Of a stretch of 64,000 bases of DNA, positions 38,226 to 53,200 are shown piece after piece. The notes under the pieces were generated by a model. The model made no database searches, had not been told where the DNA came from, and saw nothing but the letters and a program-made list of their open reading frames with translations. The stretch spans positions 62,001 through 126,000 of the forward strand of contig NZ_JAICCF010000007.1 of NCBI RefSeq assembly GCF_019492185.1. Reading direction: 5' to 3'. The translations under genes were made by a program, and so were the position numbers. Each line of letters opens with the position of its first letter. Within the stretch, counting starts at the first letter, position 1. This stretch comes from Chitinophaga rhizophila (GTDB taxonomy: Bacteria > Bacteroidota > Bacteroidia > Chitinophagales > Chitinophagaceae).

Positions 38226-41200
38226 AGCTGGACGGTCCTGACGCGTAACGGGCTGTTCGCTGATCAGATCCGCAGTGCGCACGACTGGTGTTACCTGACC
38301 AGATTGAGCTTGCGTATAATAGGCGGTCATTTCCTGGCGGTGATTATCGGCGAAGTAGCTAACAAGTTTACCGATAGAAGAATAGCCAAAAAATAGTGCC
38401 GGTGTAATATTCAGCTTAAAATGCTCGCTGAGCTGACGAGCCAGCGCTGCGAGGCTGATGGAATCGAAGCCGTAATCTGCCAGATTATCCTGCAGGTTCA
38501 GTTTCTCTTCTCTTATCTTCAGCAGTATGCTGATATGTTGTTTAAGATCCTGTTCGATTTTCTCTTCAAGTGATGAGGTAGGAGCCTCTGTTTTACGGAG
38601 GAAAGTGTTGATCCGGTCTTCCTGTCCGGCCAGTACAAGATATTGTCTACCTGACTGAGACAATAACCGTTCAAACAGCTGCAATCCTTCCTGTCTTTCC
38701 AGCAATCGTTGTCCGCTGGTTTGCAGGTAAAGGGCAGTACTTCCTTCCGCGGGCAAGTGCATGCCACCTTCCCGCCATAATGGCCAGTTGATCACCACAG
38801 TTTTTCCTGCACCTTGCGGGCGCTGTTGCAGGCAGCTATAAGCTGTCTGGAAGCGATTAGCTACCGCGTAACTTGCCGACCCGAAATCTCCCAATATAGC
38901 TGCGGAAGAGGAAAAGTGACAGATAAATTCCGGCTGCTGCTGGCTGAGGATCTTATCGAGCAACAAGACACCCTGTACTTTTGGTAACAACACTTTATCA
39001 AATGCAGCTACAGTAGTATCGGTGAGTAGCTCATTACCCATTACACCGGCAGCATGTATCACACCATTAATAGCGCCCAATTGTTTGTGAATTGTATCAA
39101 TAGCCATCGTCAGGCTGGCCTCATCAGTGACGTCTGCCTGGAGGTATATTACCTGGCTGCCATTCTGCTGTAAGGCCGTCTTCAATGCTGCAAAAGATGC
39201 ATCGGGTGCAGACCGGCCAATAAGAGCCAGGTTAACAGGATATTTGGAGGTGATATATTGTGCTAGCAGTCTGCCTAATCCGCCTGCGCCCCCAGTTATC
39301 AGGTAGGTACCACCCTGCTTAAAGACAGGAGCCTGATGATCAGCAACAATCTTGCTGACATGTGTAGTATAACGCACACTATCTATGTGTAGGGCGCTCT
39401 CCGCCGTTTCTGCAAATAGCGCCTCGAAAATCGTTTGCAGGTTGCCGGCGGAGTCACCTACTACATATAGCTTCGTTTCGGGCAGAATAAAGCCCAAAGA
39501 GCGCTCAAAACCGATCCAGCTATCCACATAGCTACGTGACCGGTTTCCGTCTATAATAGCGCCTAATACGATGCGGGAGGGCTGTATAGCTGCGCGATGT
39601 AATCCCTGTAAAAGAGATAGTATATATCCATACCGGGGAATACATCCACCATCTTCTGCCGGCCAGCCGTAAAAGACCCCGTCAATGGTGCCGTATGCAG
39701 CGGTAACAGCACGGAACACCCTTTCGTAATCATTAGTAGCATCAGCATCGATTGTATAGTGTGCAGCCGTATGCTCCTGCCATTTTGTTCCTTTACTAAC
39801 AAATATCAAACGGGTAGCCGGAGATTGAGTTCTGGCCCAGGCAGTAAGCTGGTCCTGGGCATGTGAACCTGTTATAAAGCAGACAACACACGATAATCGG
39901 ATCAACCCTGCTACTGCAGCAGCAGGCTTCCAGTCTTCCCTGAAGGTATAGACATCTCCAGGTAAAGCAACGGACATCGCAACAGGCTCACTATTGACAG
40001 TAGTACCCGGAGTCGGAAACGTTGCAGGGATCCAGTAACTTTCCCGCTCGAATGGATATCCCGGTAAGGAGATACGCGAAGGCCTTACCGCATACAATCT
40101 GTGCCAGTCGATCTGGGCTCCCTTGACCCACAAAGCCGCTATCTTGTCGTACTGTTGTTGCTGTATCCAGGTAGACAACAAAGCTTGCAGATCTTCAGTG
40201 CCTAATGGCAGTTCCTCTGCATTTTTTCTGACAATACCTGTGTAAACACCGGCGGCTTTGCCATGGGCTGAAAATTCTTCCAGGACAAGTAAAAGCTGCG
40301 CGACCGTCGATACCGTCACTGCCATTCTATGTAACATCTCGTTTCTGCCTGTTTGTAGGGTATAGGCTATATCTACCAGCTGGTAGTTCTCATGACAGCC
40401 TACAAACTCCTTCAGTAAACCTGCATAGGTCTGTAAACGTTCCAGGGTAGCGGCAGATAAGATGATCAATACCGGCGTTTCTGGCCGTGTTGCTGCGTAC
40501 GTGTTGACATACTCATCTATTACGATATGGGCGTTCGTACCACTAAAGCCAAATGCACTCACTGCTGCTCTTCTTGGCACACCATTGGCAACCTCCCAGG
40601 GTTGCAACCTGTCATTGATATAGAAAGGCGACCCGGTAAGATTGATATGCTGATTCAGATTATTGAAATGGATAGTAGGCGGAAGTTGCCGGTGCTGCAT
40701 GGATAACAGCACTTTTAGCACACCAGCTACCCCTGATGCGGTCAGCAAATGGCCGATGTTACTTTTCACAGATCCTAATGCACAATATTGCTCGCTGGGG
40801 GTGAACTGTCTGAATGCGGTAGTCAAAGCCTCCACTTCTATAGGATCTCCCAGCAAGGTACCTGTACCATGGGCTTCAACAAGTGTAATTGTTGCAGGAT
40901 CTATGGCAAAGCGCTCATATACCTCTTTCTCCAGCGCTATCTGTGATTTCACGCTTGGAGCAGTAATGCCGTTTGTCTTACCATCCTGATTCACGCCCCA
41001 TCCACGGATTACGCCATAGATATGGTCGCCGTCCCGCTCTGCATCGCTGAGTCGCTTCAGCAGCACAACACCAGTGCCTTCGCCGGGTACGAATCCGTCG
41101 GCCCTGGCATCAAATGTATAACAATGACCTGTTGGCGAAAGCATCCCGGCCTTGCTGATTACAACGTTGGTCATCGGACTAAGCATCATACTTATACCAC

Positions 41201-44200
41201 CTGCCAGTGCCAGATCACTGGATCCAAGCAACAGGCTGTCACAGGCATCTGCAATAGCTACCAGGGAGGAAGAGCAGGCAGTATCAATTGCTTTGCAGGG
41301 CCCTTTCAGGTTCAGCAGATAAGAAATGCGGGCACTAAGAATAGAGGGCGAACAGCCCATCAATCCCTGCGCATTTAAGGCATCTCCTGTCATACGCCGG
41401 TCGTAATCTCCGGCTGCACAACCTACATAGACTCCACAGCGACTGCCCCATAGATCAGCGGGACGGATGCCGGCATCTTCTATACAATGCCAGCAGTTCT
41501 CTAAAAAGAGACGTTGCTGCGGATCCATCAGTGCTGCTTCTGCAGGAGAAATATTGAAGAATAATGGATCAAATTTATCTGCATCAGGAACGATACCCAT
41601 CCATTTACTATTGCTTTTCCCCGGTACTGTAATATCAGGATCATAAAAAGCATCAGCTGGCCATCTTTCCTCCGGAATCGTTGTAATACAGTCTCGCCCA
41701 TTAACGAGGTTATCCCAATAGATGTCCAAATTTGCTGCTTGGGGGAATTGGCCGCTCATACCAATAATTGCTATTCCTTCCATTACCGGGGCTGAAGCAA
41801 CACGAGTTGTCCCGACAGGCAGTACGGCTGGAGCGGTCTTTCTACCCAATGGTTGCAGCTGGCCGCCCACTGTCCGTAAGCGGTGTGTACGCAATGCATC
41901 AATACAATCTTTCGTCAGATCTTTGACAGTACTTACATTATGGCTGACCACCACTTTACCGATGTGCTGACCACTCTCAACATATTTAAGCGCATCCGTC
42001 ACAAGCTTGACCGGATATATCCTGGACACTATCGGAACGATCTGATGGTGCTCAGCCATTTCTACCATTAACTGCAGCAACTGCCTGATATCTACGCCTT
42101 GCATAAAGGCGAGCCGGCGCAGGTCTACACTATAGAAAGACTGATTTTCCACCAGGTTTGAGAGATCCAGCTTCATACTGGTTTTCAATCCCTGTACGGC
42201 CAGTTCGAGGTAGCGCCCACGGGGAGCAAGGCTGTTAATACCTTTCTGGATAGGCTCACCGGATAACAGGTTCAGTACTACGTTGACACCCTCTCCTGCT
42301 GTCAGCTCTTTTATTTCTTTATCGAAATCGTCCTTATAATTAAGTGTATGTTTAATACCTATTTGCCTTAGTATATCCAGCTTTTCTTCTTTACTGGAAG
42401 TACCATATACCTCACATCCGTATAAGTGCGCCAGTTGCAGGGCAATCAATCCGCAACCACCCGTAGCCGTCTGAATAAGAACCTTATCACCGACAGAAAG
42501 CCCGGCCAGTTCAAACGCATGATACACAGCACCGAATACTACCGGTAAGCTACAAGCTTCTTCAAAGGTCCAGTTCACCGGTTTACGCACCACATTGACC
42601 ACTGGCGTGCATACATAATTTGCATGTCCTCCCAGCTGTACACCAGTCAAAGCAACTACCTCATCACCAGGGATAAAATCAGTAACACCTGTCCCGATTG
42701 CTGCTACAATCCCGGCGACTTCAAAGCCAGGGACAAAAGGATAGGAAGGCATGGTGGGATAAAGTCCTTTCACACACATCACGTCGGGAAAATTCACTGC
42801 TGATGCCTTTACCTGTATGAGGACTTCGCCAGACTTCGGAGCAGGCACTTTCCAGTTATCTAAAACCAGCTCGTCCAGTAGTTTCACACCATCTACTACT
42901 AATCCGAACTCCTTGCCAAGCGGGCGTTGTTCAGGTACAATTGTCTTCTCCGGAATAGTTACCGGCTCCGGAATAGTGGCCGGAGATTCACTTTTTACCA
43001 GCGTAGCCAGGAATGCTGCAAATTCTCTTACCGTTGGATGATCATACACTTTCGTGGCGGGCATTGCTGTTCCGAACTGCCTGTTTACAATACGTATCCA
43101 TTCCACACCAACAATAGAATCAAGTCCCATATCCACAAAGGGTCTGTCAGGATCTACTTCACTGATATCCAGCAATAGCACCTCGGCAAAAGTTTTAGTC
43201 AGCTCTCGTTCCAGTTGCTTTGTATCGGCAACAACCACCTCCTGAGTCCTTGCGGCTGTCTCCGGAATATATGCTGGCGGCGGATTATCTATTGATTCAG
43301 ACACCTCCGCCGGGACATTGGTTAGTGAAATACCTGTTGGTTTAGAAATATTATTTTCAGGCATAGTAGCTTGTGTTGTAGATGAAAGATCGTCTGCCCA
43401 CCAGATTCTTTCTTTGGTGAATGGATAGACAGGAAGTGATATTCTTTGTGGAGTACCTGGTGTGTAAAGCTGTTTCCAGTCGGGATCTTCACCTTGCAGC
43501 CAGCGGTTTGCTATCTCATTAAAGGCTTTGGCAGCGACTAGTGAAGGATAGGCAGTTGGGACACCTACAGATACTCCAATTTCCTTCTGATACTTGTTAT
43601 AACTGCCGGAAAGTATATGTGCGGCAGTAATACCTGCGAGATAGTCTTTCAACGATTGCTGCAGATGTGTGATACTGTCGGTCACAATAGCCAGTCGCTC
43701 ACTGAAGTATTCCCGCCCGGATTGCAACGTATAAGCAATGCTGTACAGATGCTGACTGGAATATCCTTCATCATCAATGTGAGCAAGCAGCCTTTCAGCC
43801 AACATCCTCAACTTATCCGGATGGGGTGCAGATAGTATAATAATTACCGGTCCGTCAAAGTATGCTATTTGTTTTGCTGCAGGTATATACTCCTGGATGA
43901 CTGCATGTGCATTAGATCCGCCCGCGCCAAATGATGATATGCCTGCAATCAGTGGATATTCTTTGGTTTCTCCATTGATAGTTACTGTCGGCCGCTCCCA
44001 TAAGCCCAGTTGTTGCTGTAACAACAAAGGAGATGCTTCGAAAACGATGTTAGGATTCAGCACCTGCGCATGTAAACTAGGTGCAATCTGACGGTGTTTC
44101 ATCTGTAGCAGGATCTTGGTAAGTCCGGCAACACCGGCGGCGGCTTCCAGGTGACCTATATTTGATTTAACGGTTCCCAGTGCGCAATACTGCCTGTCCT

Positions 44201-47200
44201 CGGTGTCCTTTTCAAATGCACGCGTGATACCGGTTACCTCGATCGGATCGCCTAGCTCCGTTCCGGTACCATGGGCTTCAAAATAACTAACGGTGCGTGC
44301 ATGTACCCCGGCTTTACGTAAGGCATCACTGATCACAGCAGCCTGCGCATTAGGATTTGGCACCGTATAACCATTGGTCTTACCACCATGATTGATAGCA
44401 GTACCCTTGATAAGACCGTAAATATGATCTCCGTCTTTCTCTGCATCGCTCAGTCGTTTCAATATTAATACGCCAGCGCCTTCTCCAGGTACAAAACCGT
44501 CTCCACCTATACCGAAGCTCTTTGACCTGCCGTCTGCTGCCAGCATCCGGTAAGCGCTTAGTGAGATATAGGTAGATGGATGTACATAAATGTTCACGCC
44601 CCCGGCAATAGCCATGGCACAGTCGCCTCTCAACAGGTACTCGCATGCTTCATGAATAGCGGTCAGTGAAGACGAGCACATCGTATCTATCGGCATACTT
44701 GGTCCCTGTAGATTCAGCAGATATGATATTCTGTTAGCGACCGAACTGAATGATGTATGCGGATAAAGCCGATCTCCTTGCTCCCATAATTTCGGACCAT
44801 ACAAATCGAATCCTGTCTTAGTAATGCCAGCGAATACGCCAACGCGCCCGTCAAACAGGTGACCCAATGCTGTCCTGCTATATCCCGCGTCTTCCAGCGC
44901 TTCCCAGCATACTTCGAGGAAAATTCTTTCCTGCGGATCAATACCCTGTGCTTCTCTACGGGAAAGGTGAAAGAACACAGGATCAAATGCTGCAAAGTGC
45001 TGCAAAAATCCACCCCACTTACTATAGCTCTTCCCAATAGCAATGGCCTGTTCCTTATCGCCCTCATAAAAGTCTTGCAACGGCCACCTGTCTTCGGGCA
45101 GCTCAGTGACACAATCCTTCCCTGTCTTCAGATTTTCCCAGAAGGTCCGGATATTGTCTGCCTGCGGATATCGGCCACTTATACCAATGATTGCTATAGG
45201 TTCTCGCTCATTCCCCGGGTGAACTACTGGTACTGGCAATGGGCGAGGCACATCTTCAACTGGCAGATCAATGGCTGCCGTTATACCAGTCCACTCGATA
45301 CATTTGTCAGGATATGTACTGGCAAGATATTTGGCCAATGCCCCTAACGTGAGATATTCAAAGAAAAGCGTACGGGATATGTTGCCAAATACAGCTATCA
45401 GATGACGGTTCAGTTGAGCAACAAGGATTGAATCAATTCCATAACTTTCCAGGGGTTCTTCTGCATCTATTCTCGTGATATCCAGTCTGGTCTGCGCAGC
45501 AAACAGCTCCTTCAATGCCGACAACGTTTTATCATGCAATAGCTGGTTATCGATCTGTTTTCCAGGCATCACTGTCCGGGAAAGCGGGTTAATATTGTTT
45601 AATAGTTTCTCCGGCAGGTCTGAAGCGCCATGCAATACGACAACCTGCGCTACTTTACTTTTAAGCGCCGTCTCCAACGCACGTATGCCTGCTGCATTAT
45701 CCAAAGGAACTATACCAATTGCTTTTAGCTGCCTGCGTGTTGCTGCATCAACCTGCATGCCTCCATGCTCCCACAATGGCCAATTGATTGACAATGTGTG
45801 GCCTGAACGGTCTCCTGTCCTCGCCAGCTGATTCCTGTATACAGCAAAGGCATCGAGGAAGCCATTAGCAGCTGCATAATCAGATTGTCCTGCATTCCCT
45901 GCTACTGCAGATAGCGAAGAAAAGCAGATCAACCAGTCCAATGGCAGCTGTGCAGTGGCTTTATCAAGATTGATCAGCCCCTGTACCTTAGGTTGTAACA
46001 CCGTAATCAGCTCTGTTATGGTTTTCTTAATAATGAAGCTATCTCTGATTACCCCGGCACTATGTATAATGCCATCAAGGCCACCATACCGATTAATGAT
46101 ATCGGTCACCAGACGGTGTGTCTGATCCTCATCCGCTATATCGGCCTGTTCGTATACAATGGTTGTTCCGGTGGCTGACAATGACTGTACCAAGGCTTGT
46201 TTGTCGGCTGTTAGCGGACTACGTCCTGCCAGGATGATCGTTGCTCCTTCACTTTTAGCTGCTGCGTCTTTAGCAAGCAGCAATCCCAGTCCGCCCGCTC
46301 CGCCAGTAATCAGGTAGACACCCTTATCTTTCCATAGCGAGCCGGTTTTCACGTCTTCAGGGCAGTAATTCCATGCGTTTGTATAGATACCGTCCTTCTT
46401 CAGATAAAGCTGCCGATAGGCAGCATATTGACCCAACTCTGGCAATGCAGGTTCCAGCATTTCCCAACTATCTGTAACAATCAATTGAACAGCGATAGCC
46501 GGTTGCTCCGCAACGGCAGACAGTAACATGCCTGACAAACCAGTATACAACAGGTCACTTTTTTGGCAGACAACCTGTAGTAATACATTCTGTTGGCGGA
46601 TCAGCTGCTGCAAGATTGTTAGTACTGCTGTAGCAACTGACGTGTAGCTATCTGCCTGCAAGATTTCCACCTGTGCGGATTGGAAATAATGTCTATATGC
46701 AGTCACAAGGGCATCAGGCGTATTGATCAACAGCACGTGATGTACGCCGGGAATATATGCTTGCACAGCATGTGCCGCCGCAACTCTACCTGGCGACAAT
46801 AGCATGGTATGAATGGGCGCTTGCTTAGCAATAACTTTAGAGGGAGTAGCTGCCTGAGAATGAGTAACCAGCGTATCGAACCAGTACCGTTCCTTTAAAA
46901 AGGGATATGCTGGCAATGGTACTCTACGAGGAACAGCGTTTGTATATAGCAAATGCCAGTCCGGCTCAACACCATTGACCCATAAAGCTGCGATACGGTG
47001 ATAAGCGCCATCTTTTACATAACCAGGCAGCAGATGATTAACCTCTTTCTGTAATAATGTAGCCAGTAAGTTTTCTTGATATCTTTTCACATGCCCGGTA
47101 TAGACCTGCTCAGCCTGTGCCCCTTTTTGGATGTATGCATTCAACCTGTCAGCTAACATGTCGATGCTTTCTGCCACAAACGCTATACGGGAAGAGAAAT

Positions 47201-50200
47201 GTTCCCTGCCGGTTTGCAAGGTAAACGCGATACCTGCAAGTTGCGGATCTGTGTATTTGTGCGCGGTAACAGCTGCAAACAGTCTTTTTACAACTTCTAA
47301 TAACCGGTCATCGTCTATAGCGGAAAGGATAATAACGACAGGTTTGTCGTAATGTGGTTGGTCAGCCGGCATTGTATATTCTTCAATGATCGCATGTGCA
47401 TTTGCACCACCGGCACCGAAGGAAGACAAGCCAGCTATCCGTGGATACTCTTTCAGATCGCCATTAAGACTTATGAGAGGTCTTTTCCATTCCGTCAGCG
47501 TCTGTTGTACGAATAAGGGCGTGTCTTCAAAATCAATATTGGGATTCAGCTCACGGGCATGGAGACTAGGCACAAGCTGACGGTGTTGCATCTGCAGCAC
47601 CACTTTAGTGAGACCAGCAATACCTGCGGCCGCTTCCAGATGACCGATATTAGATTTGACCGCACCTACAGCACAATATTGCTTATTAGCGGTGTCTTTT
47701 GCGAAGGCCTGCGTGATACCTGTCACCTCAATTGGGTCGCCTAACTCAGTACCAGTGCCATGCGCTTCAATATAACTTACCGTAGCAGCATCCACCCCCG
47801 CTTTGTCTAGTGTTTTCCTGATCAGTTCCGCCTGTGCTACCGGATTGGGTACAGTATAGCCTTTGGTACGACCACCGTGATTAACACCTGTTGCACGAAT
47901 AACCGCGTAGATATGGTCACCATCGGCTTCAGCCTGTGACAAACGTTTCAGCACCACAGCTCCGGCGCCTTCACCCGGCACAAAACCGTCTCCGCCTGCA
48001 CCAAAACTCTTGGAACGGGCATCTGCCGCCACCATTCTGTATGCGCTGAGCGCCACGTAAGAAGACGGATGCAGATATAAATTTACACCACCAGTAATTG
48101 CCATTTCACATTCGCCCCTTAACAGGTGTTCACAGGCTTCATGTAAAGCTGTTAATGAAGATGAACACATCGTATCTACTGGCATACTTGGTCCCTGCAG
48201 ATTCAGCAGATATGAGATGCGGTTAGCCATTGAACCAAACGAGGTATGCGGATACTGCTGTACCCCTTGTTGCCAGAGTGCGGGACCATACAAGTCAAAC
48301 CCTGTTTTGGTAATACCAGTAAACACCCCCACTTTACGCTGATGACGTTGTTCCAGTAAAGTCTTACTATATCCTGCATTTTCCAGCGCTTCCCAACATA
48401 CCTCTATGAATATCCGCTCCTGCGGGTCCATATCCCTGGCTTCTGTGGGAGTTATATTGAAGAAGACAGGATCAAAGGCACTAAAGTTTTCCAGGAATCC
48501 ACCCCATTTATTGTAGCTTTTTCCTGAAGCGATGGCCGTTTCTCTATCAGCTTCATAGAAACCGTCAATCGACCACCGTTCTGCCGGGATCTCAGTGATA
48601 CAATCCTTACCAGCGGCCAGATTTTGCCAAAAAACATCCAGATTCTCTGCCTGTGGGTATCTGCCACTTATACCTATGATAGCTATTGGTTCTCTTAACA
48701 AGGACTGGTCACTGCCAGTACGTGTTACCTTGCTATTTGGTTCTTTAGCGATTGGCTGCTGTTGAACAGTACTGCGAACAGCCAATCCTGACCATTCAAC
48801 ACACTGCTGCGCATGATGCTGAAGGAAATAGTTAGTCAATGCCCCCAGATTCTGGTATTCGAATAATAATGTACGGGAGATCTTGCCAAAGACCTTTTGC
48901 AGTCGTCGGTTCAAGGCCGTAGTCAGTACAGAGTCAATACCATATTGGTCCAGTGGCGCATCTGCAGAAAAATGAGATACATCCAGTCGTGTTTCTTCTG
49001 CAAATAATCTTTTGAGTGCACTCAGGGTCTTTTCGTACAGCTGGTCATTATCTGCTTGCTGCACATTGACAGATGGGCTGGCTGCTGCGATCTGGGTATT
49101 ATGCCCCCCCCTTTGAAGTAACGCTGTATCACCATGTAATACCAATACATTGCGATGCTTCCCCTGCACTATCTGGTGGAATGCCTTCATACCCTCCTCA
49201 GTTGCCATTGGTTGGAGGCCTTCTTCCTGTAGCAGCGCAAGCGCGTCCGGCGGGATCTGCATACCCCCGTCTTTCCACAACGGCCAGTTGATAGAGATTA
49301 CATTATCTCCCGCTATGGCATCCATGAATCCGTTGCCGGCTGCATAATCTGCCTGGCCCGGATTACCCGTAATAGCGGACACGGAAGAGCAGCAAACAAT
49401 CCATTCCGGCGCTAGAATAGCGGCTGCCTCTTTCAGATGGATAAGTCCCTTGACCTTCGGAGCAAGTACGTCGTAGAGTGTAGCAGTTGACTTACTACTG
49501 ATCAAACCGTCCTGAATGACGCCGGCGCTATGAATAATTCCATCCAGCCGTCCGTATCGATGTTTGATATCCTGTACAAGCAACATTGTGTCGGTCTTGT
49601 TTGTGATATCCGTCTGCCGATATTCTACCCGCAGCCGATCTGTCTGTATTGTCTTTAATTGTTGCACCTTCTCAGCTGACAACTCACGCCTGCCGGTTAA
49701 CACAATCACTCCATTGGAAATGTGCGAAGCGATATCTTTTGCAAATAGCCAGCCCAATCCACCAGCGCCCCCAGTGATGATATAAACGCCTTCTTCCTTC
49801 CATACCACAGGAGCTGATTTCTGGTGAGGTAATGGTTCCCAACCAGGCACATAAAATTCATCACTATATTTCACCAATGGATAAGCAGTATAATGCAATA
49901 ACGCAGGTACAAATGAGTGCAATGCTGCGGTAGTTTCAGCTGATAATAGTTGGGTCGTAATTGCAGGATATTCGGCCGCTGCTGTCTTTAAAAATCCTTG
50001 CAGACCGGTGAATACATGCTGCCCATTCTCCTCACTTACCAATACCTGTATCAGAGCGGAGGACTTCAGGGATTGACATTGCTCCAGAAGTAATGTCGCA
50101 TAGCTAAAATATCTTTCTGCTATCGCTAATCCAGCGTAATCCGGTGCAAGTATGGTAGCCGCCGGATATGCTGATCTGATGGCTTCAGTTAAACCCGAAG

Positions 50201-53200
50201 CATCGGTACACAATAATATAATATGCACATCTACAACTTGCCGCAATGTCGCTGTTGCCTTTGTATAAGTAGGCTGAAGTAAGAGAGTATCTGTCGGTTT
50301 GGCAGGTATATCTGCATTCTTAACTACAGCGTCCCGCTGTGCATCTACCCAGTATCGCTGCCTTGTAAATGGGTATGCAGGAAGGGTAATACGATTGTAT
50401 TCTCCTTCCGGAAATAGTTGGTTGTAAGCAAGTGTATACCCCTGGACGTACAAACCCGCGATCTGCTGTAACGCGGCGAGGTAAATAGTATCTTCAGTTG
50501 TTGTATTGCAAAGCCGGATAGCCTCCTGTCCTTGCAGCCTGGTATCTGATCGTTCAACAATATCACTATCCGGCAACACGCCGGTGTACACACTAGCCAA
50601 TTGCTTATTTTCCATCCATGTTGAGAGTACATCCGCGATAACAGTGGTTGTTGGTGCCACAAAAGCAAGCCGGTGATTAAAGTGTTTCCTTCCAAGTAAA
50701 AGCGTGTAACTGATATTTCCTGCATTGTTACCTGGATGTGATACCGCATAGTCCCGCAGGTTAATTACCTGTTGCTTCAGCGCGGCGACATTCTGTGCAG
50801 AGAGCACAATAAGGTACCCGGGACGAGGAGTATGCACCCTAAGTGGTGTTGTTGATTCCTCAATCACCATGTGTGCATTCGTACCGCTTAGCCCAAATGA
50901 GCTCACAGCAGCCCGTCGTATTTCTCCGGCGGGAACGGTCCATGGCTGCAATGTAGTATTGACATAAAACGGACTTCCTTCAAAGCGTATATTACTATTC
51001 CCGTTTTCATAGTGTAATGAAGGGGGCAACTGCTGATGCTGCAATGCCTGTAATACTTTCAATACGCCGGCCACACCCGCCGCGGCTGTCGTATGTCCAA
51101 TATTAGTTTTAACAGATCCTATCGCGCAATAATGCGTTTTACCGGTATAGTGACGGAAAGCTTTTGTCAATGCCTGATATTCTATAGGGTCTCCCAGACG
51201 GGTAGCCGTTCCATGAGCCTCGACCAGCTGAATACCAGCAGGATCAATGTTGAAACGATCGTACACCTGTTTCTCCAGACGCTCCTGCGACAAAGCACTA
51301 GGCGCTGTAATACCATTGCTCGTACCATCCTGATTGATACCACTTCCTCTGATAACACCGTAAATATAGTCACCATCGCGCTGGGCATCTGACAATCGTT
51401 TCAATACGACTACACCCACACCTTCACCCACTACAAATCCATCTGCCCTGTCATCGAAGGTGTAACAGGTACCTGTAGGAGATAACATTCCTGCCCTGTT
51501 CAGTGCCATCAGGTAAGCTGGTGTTGTTGCAACGGCTACGCCACCCGCAAGTGCCATGTCCGTCTCTCCAGATCTTAACGCCTGACAGGCCAGATGGATC
51601 GAGACCAAAGAGCTGGAACAGGCAGTATCTACTGTGATGGCAGGTCCCTGCAGATTCAGATAGTATGCAATACGTGCTGGTAATGCCGCCCCCTGATTAC
51701 CCCATAAAGCCTGCGGTGGCGGATTATCACCCAATAATCGCGCATAATCATTGCCACCATACCCTACATACACCCCACAACGCAGGCCATTCACTACCTG
51801 CCCCGCATAACCGGCATGCTCAAGCGCCTTCCAGCACTCTTCCAGAAAGAGCCGCTGTTGCGGATCCATATAAGTAGCTTCCAGTCCGGAAATGTTAAAG
51901 AACACAGGATCAAAAAGGTCTATCTCATCAAGACTACTTCCACGCTTACAATAGTTCCTTGTATCTTCTTCCGGATCATACACTTTTGACAGATCCCACC
52001 TGCTAATGTCCTTTACCAGGTTGTGTCCCGCTGCGATATGTTGCCAGAGGGCGTTCACATCAGGTGAGTCAGCATATCTGCCGCTTATTCCGATGACAGC
52101 GATTCCATCTGTGCTGATGCGTTCCGCAACTGGTGCCAGCGTATTGGGTGTCGTGCCGGCTGAAACAGGAGGCGTGATGCTTGCATGTATAACCGGAGCG
52201 GACGGCTGTAGTTGCTGACCATAAGTCTCAACAATATGACCAGTCAGTTCATTGACGGTACTGTAGTCAAACAATGTGGTTGTCTGAAGATCGATTGCCA
52301 GCGCCTTATTGATCTTTTGCACCAGACTAACGCCGGTGATTGAATCCAGTCCATAGTCAGCAAAAGGTCGGTCACTCCGGATCTTGTCAATAGGCATCTT
52401 TAACGACTGGGCTATCTTTTCGACAACGGTATCTTTGATGTGCGCAGTCAGTACAGCAGTAACTGGTGGTGCGCTTGGTACCACCACCGGCTCTAGCATT
52501 ATTTCTTGTCCGGCAGCTGCTGCTGTCCGCTCCTTGTTTACCACCGGCTGCCTGATGACTCCATTACTTTCAGACACGATAATCTGCATACCCCATTCAG
52601 CCGCCGAGGTAGCGGGAAATTTCACTTTGGTAAATCCTTCAGACTGTAAAACGGACTGCCATGATTGTGTGGTGAGTCCGGGACTACCAGGAATACGCAG
52701 TACGGTATCTTCGTGCAGCCACCATCCTTCCAATAATCCCATAGTGAGATGAGGGAAAAGGCTGGCAGCGGTAATCTCGTTCAGTAATAGCAGGCCCCGT
52801 TTGACCAACAATGCCTTTGCGTTTCTAAGTGTAAAGCGAATATTTCGCGTGGCGTGCAGTACGTTAGCCGCGATAACCAGGTCATAACTGCCAATAGCAA
52901 CGTCCTGCATAGCTAGGGGCTGCTCAATGTTTAGTAGTGCAGTCTCAAGGTATGGGGCCTGCGTGCTAAAGGTATTCTCTGCATGAAACAGAAATGCTTT
53001 TGAGATATCTGTATAACAATAGGTAGCAATGTTAGCTACATAAGGTTCCAGCTGCTTAAACACAAGTGCGCTTGTTCCCCCGGTGCCTGCTCCGATTTCA
53101 AGTATCCGGATGCGGGCTGAAGGATCAGCTTCAATCCGTTGCCGTACATAGGCGATCACGCAGTTGGCCAACACTTCATTAAAGAGATCAGAAACCTGGT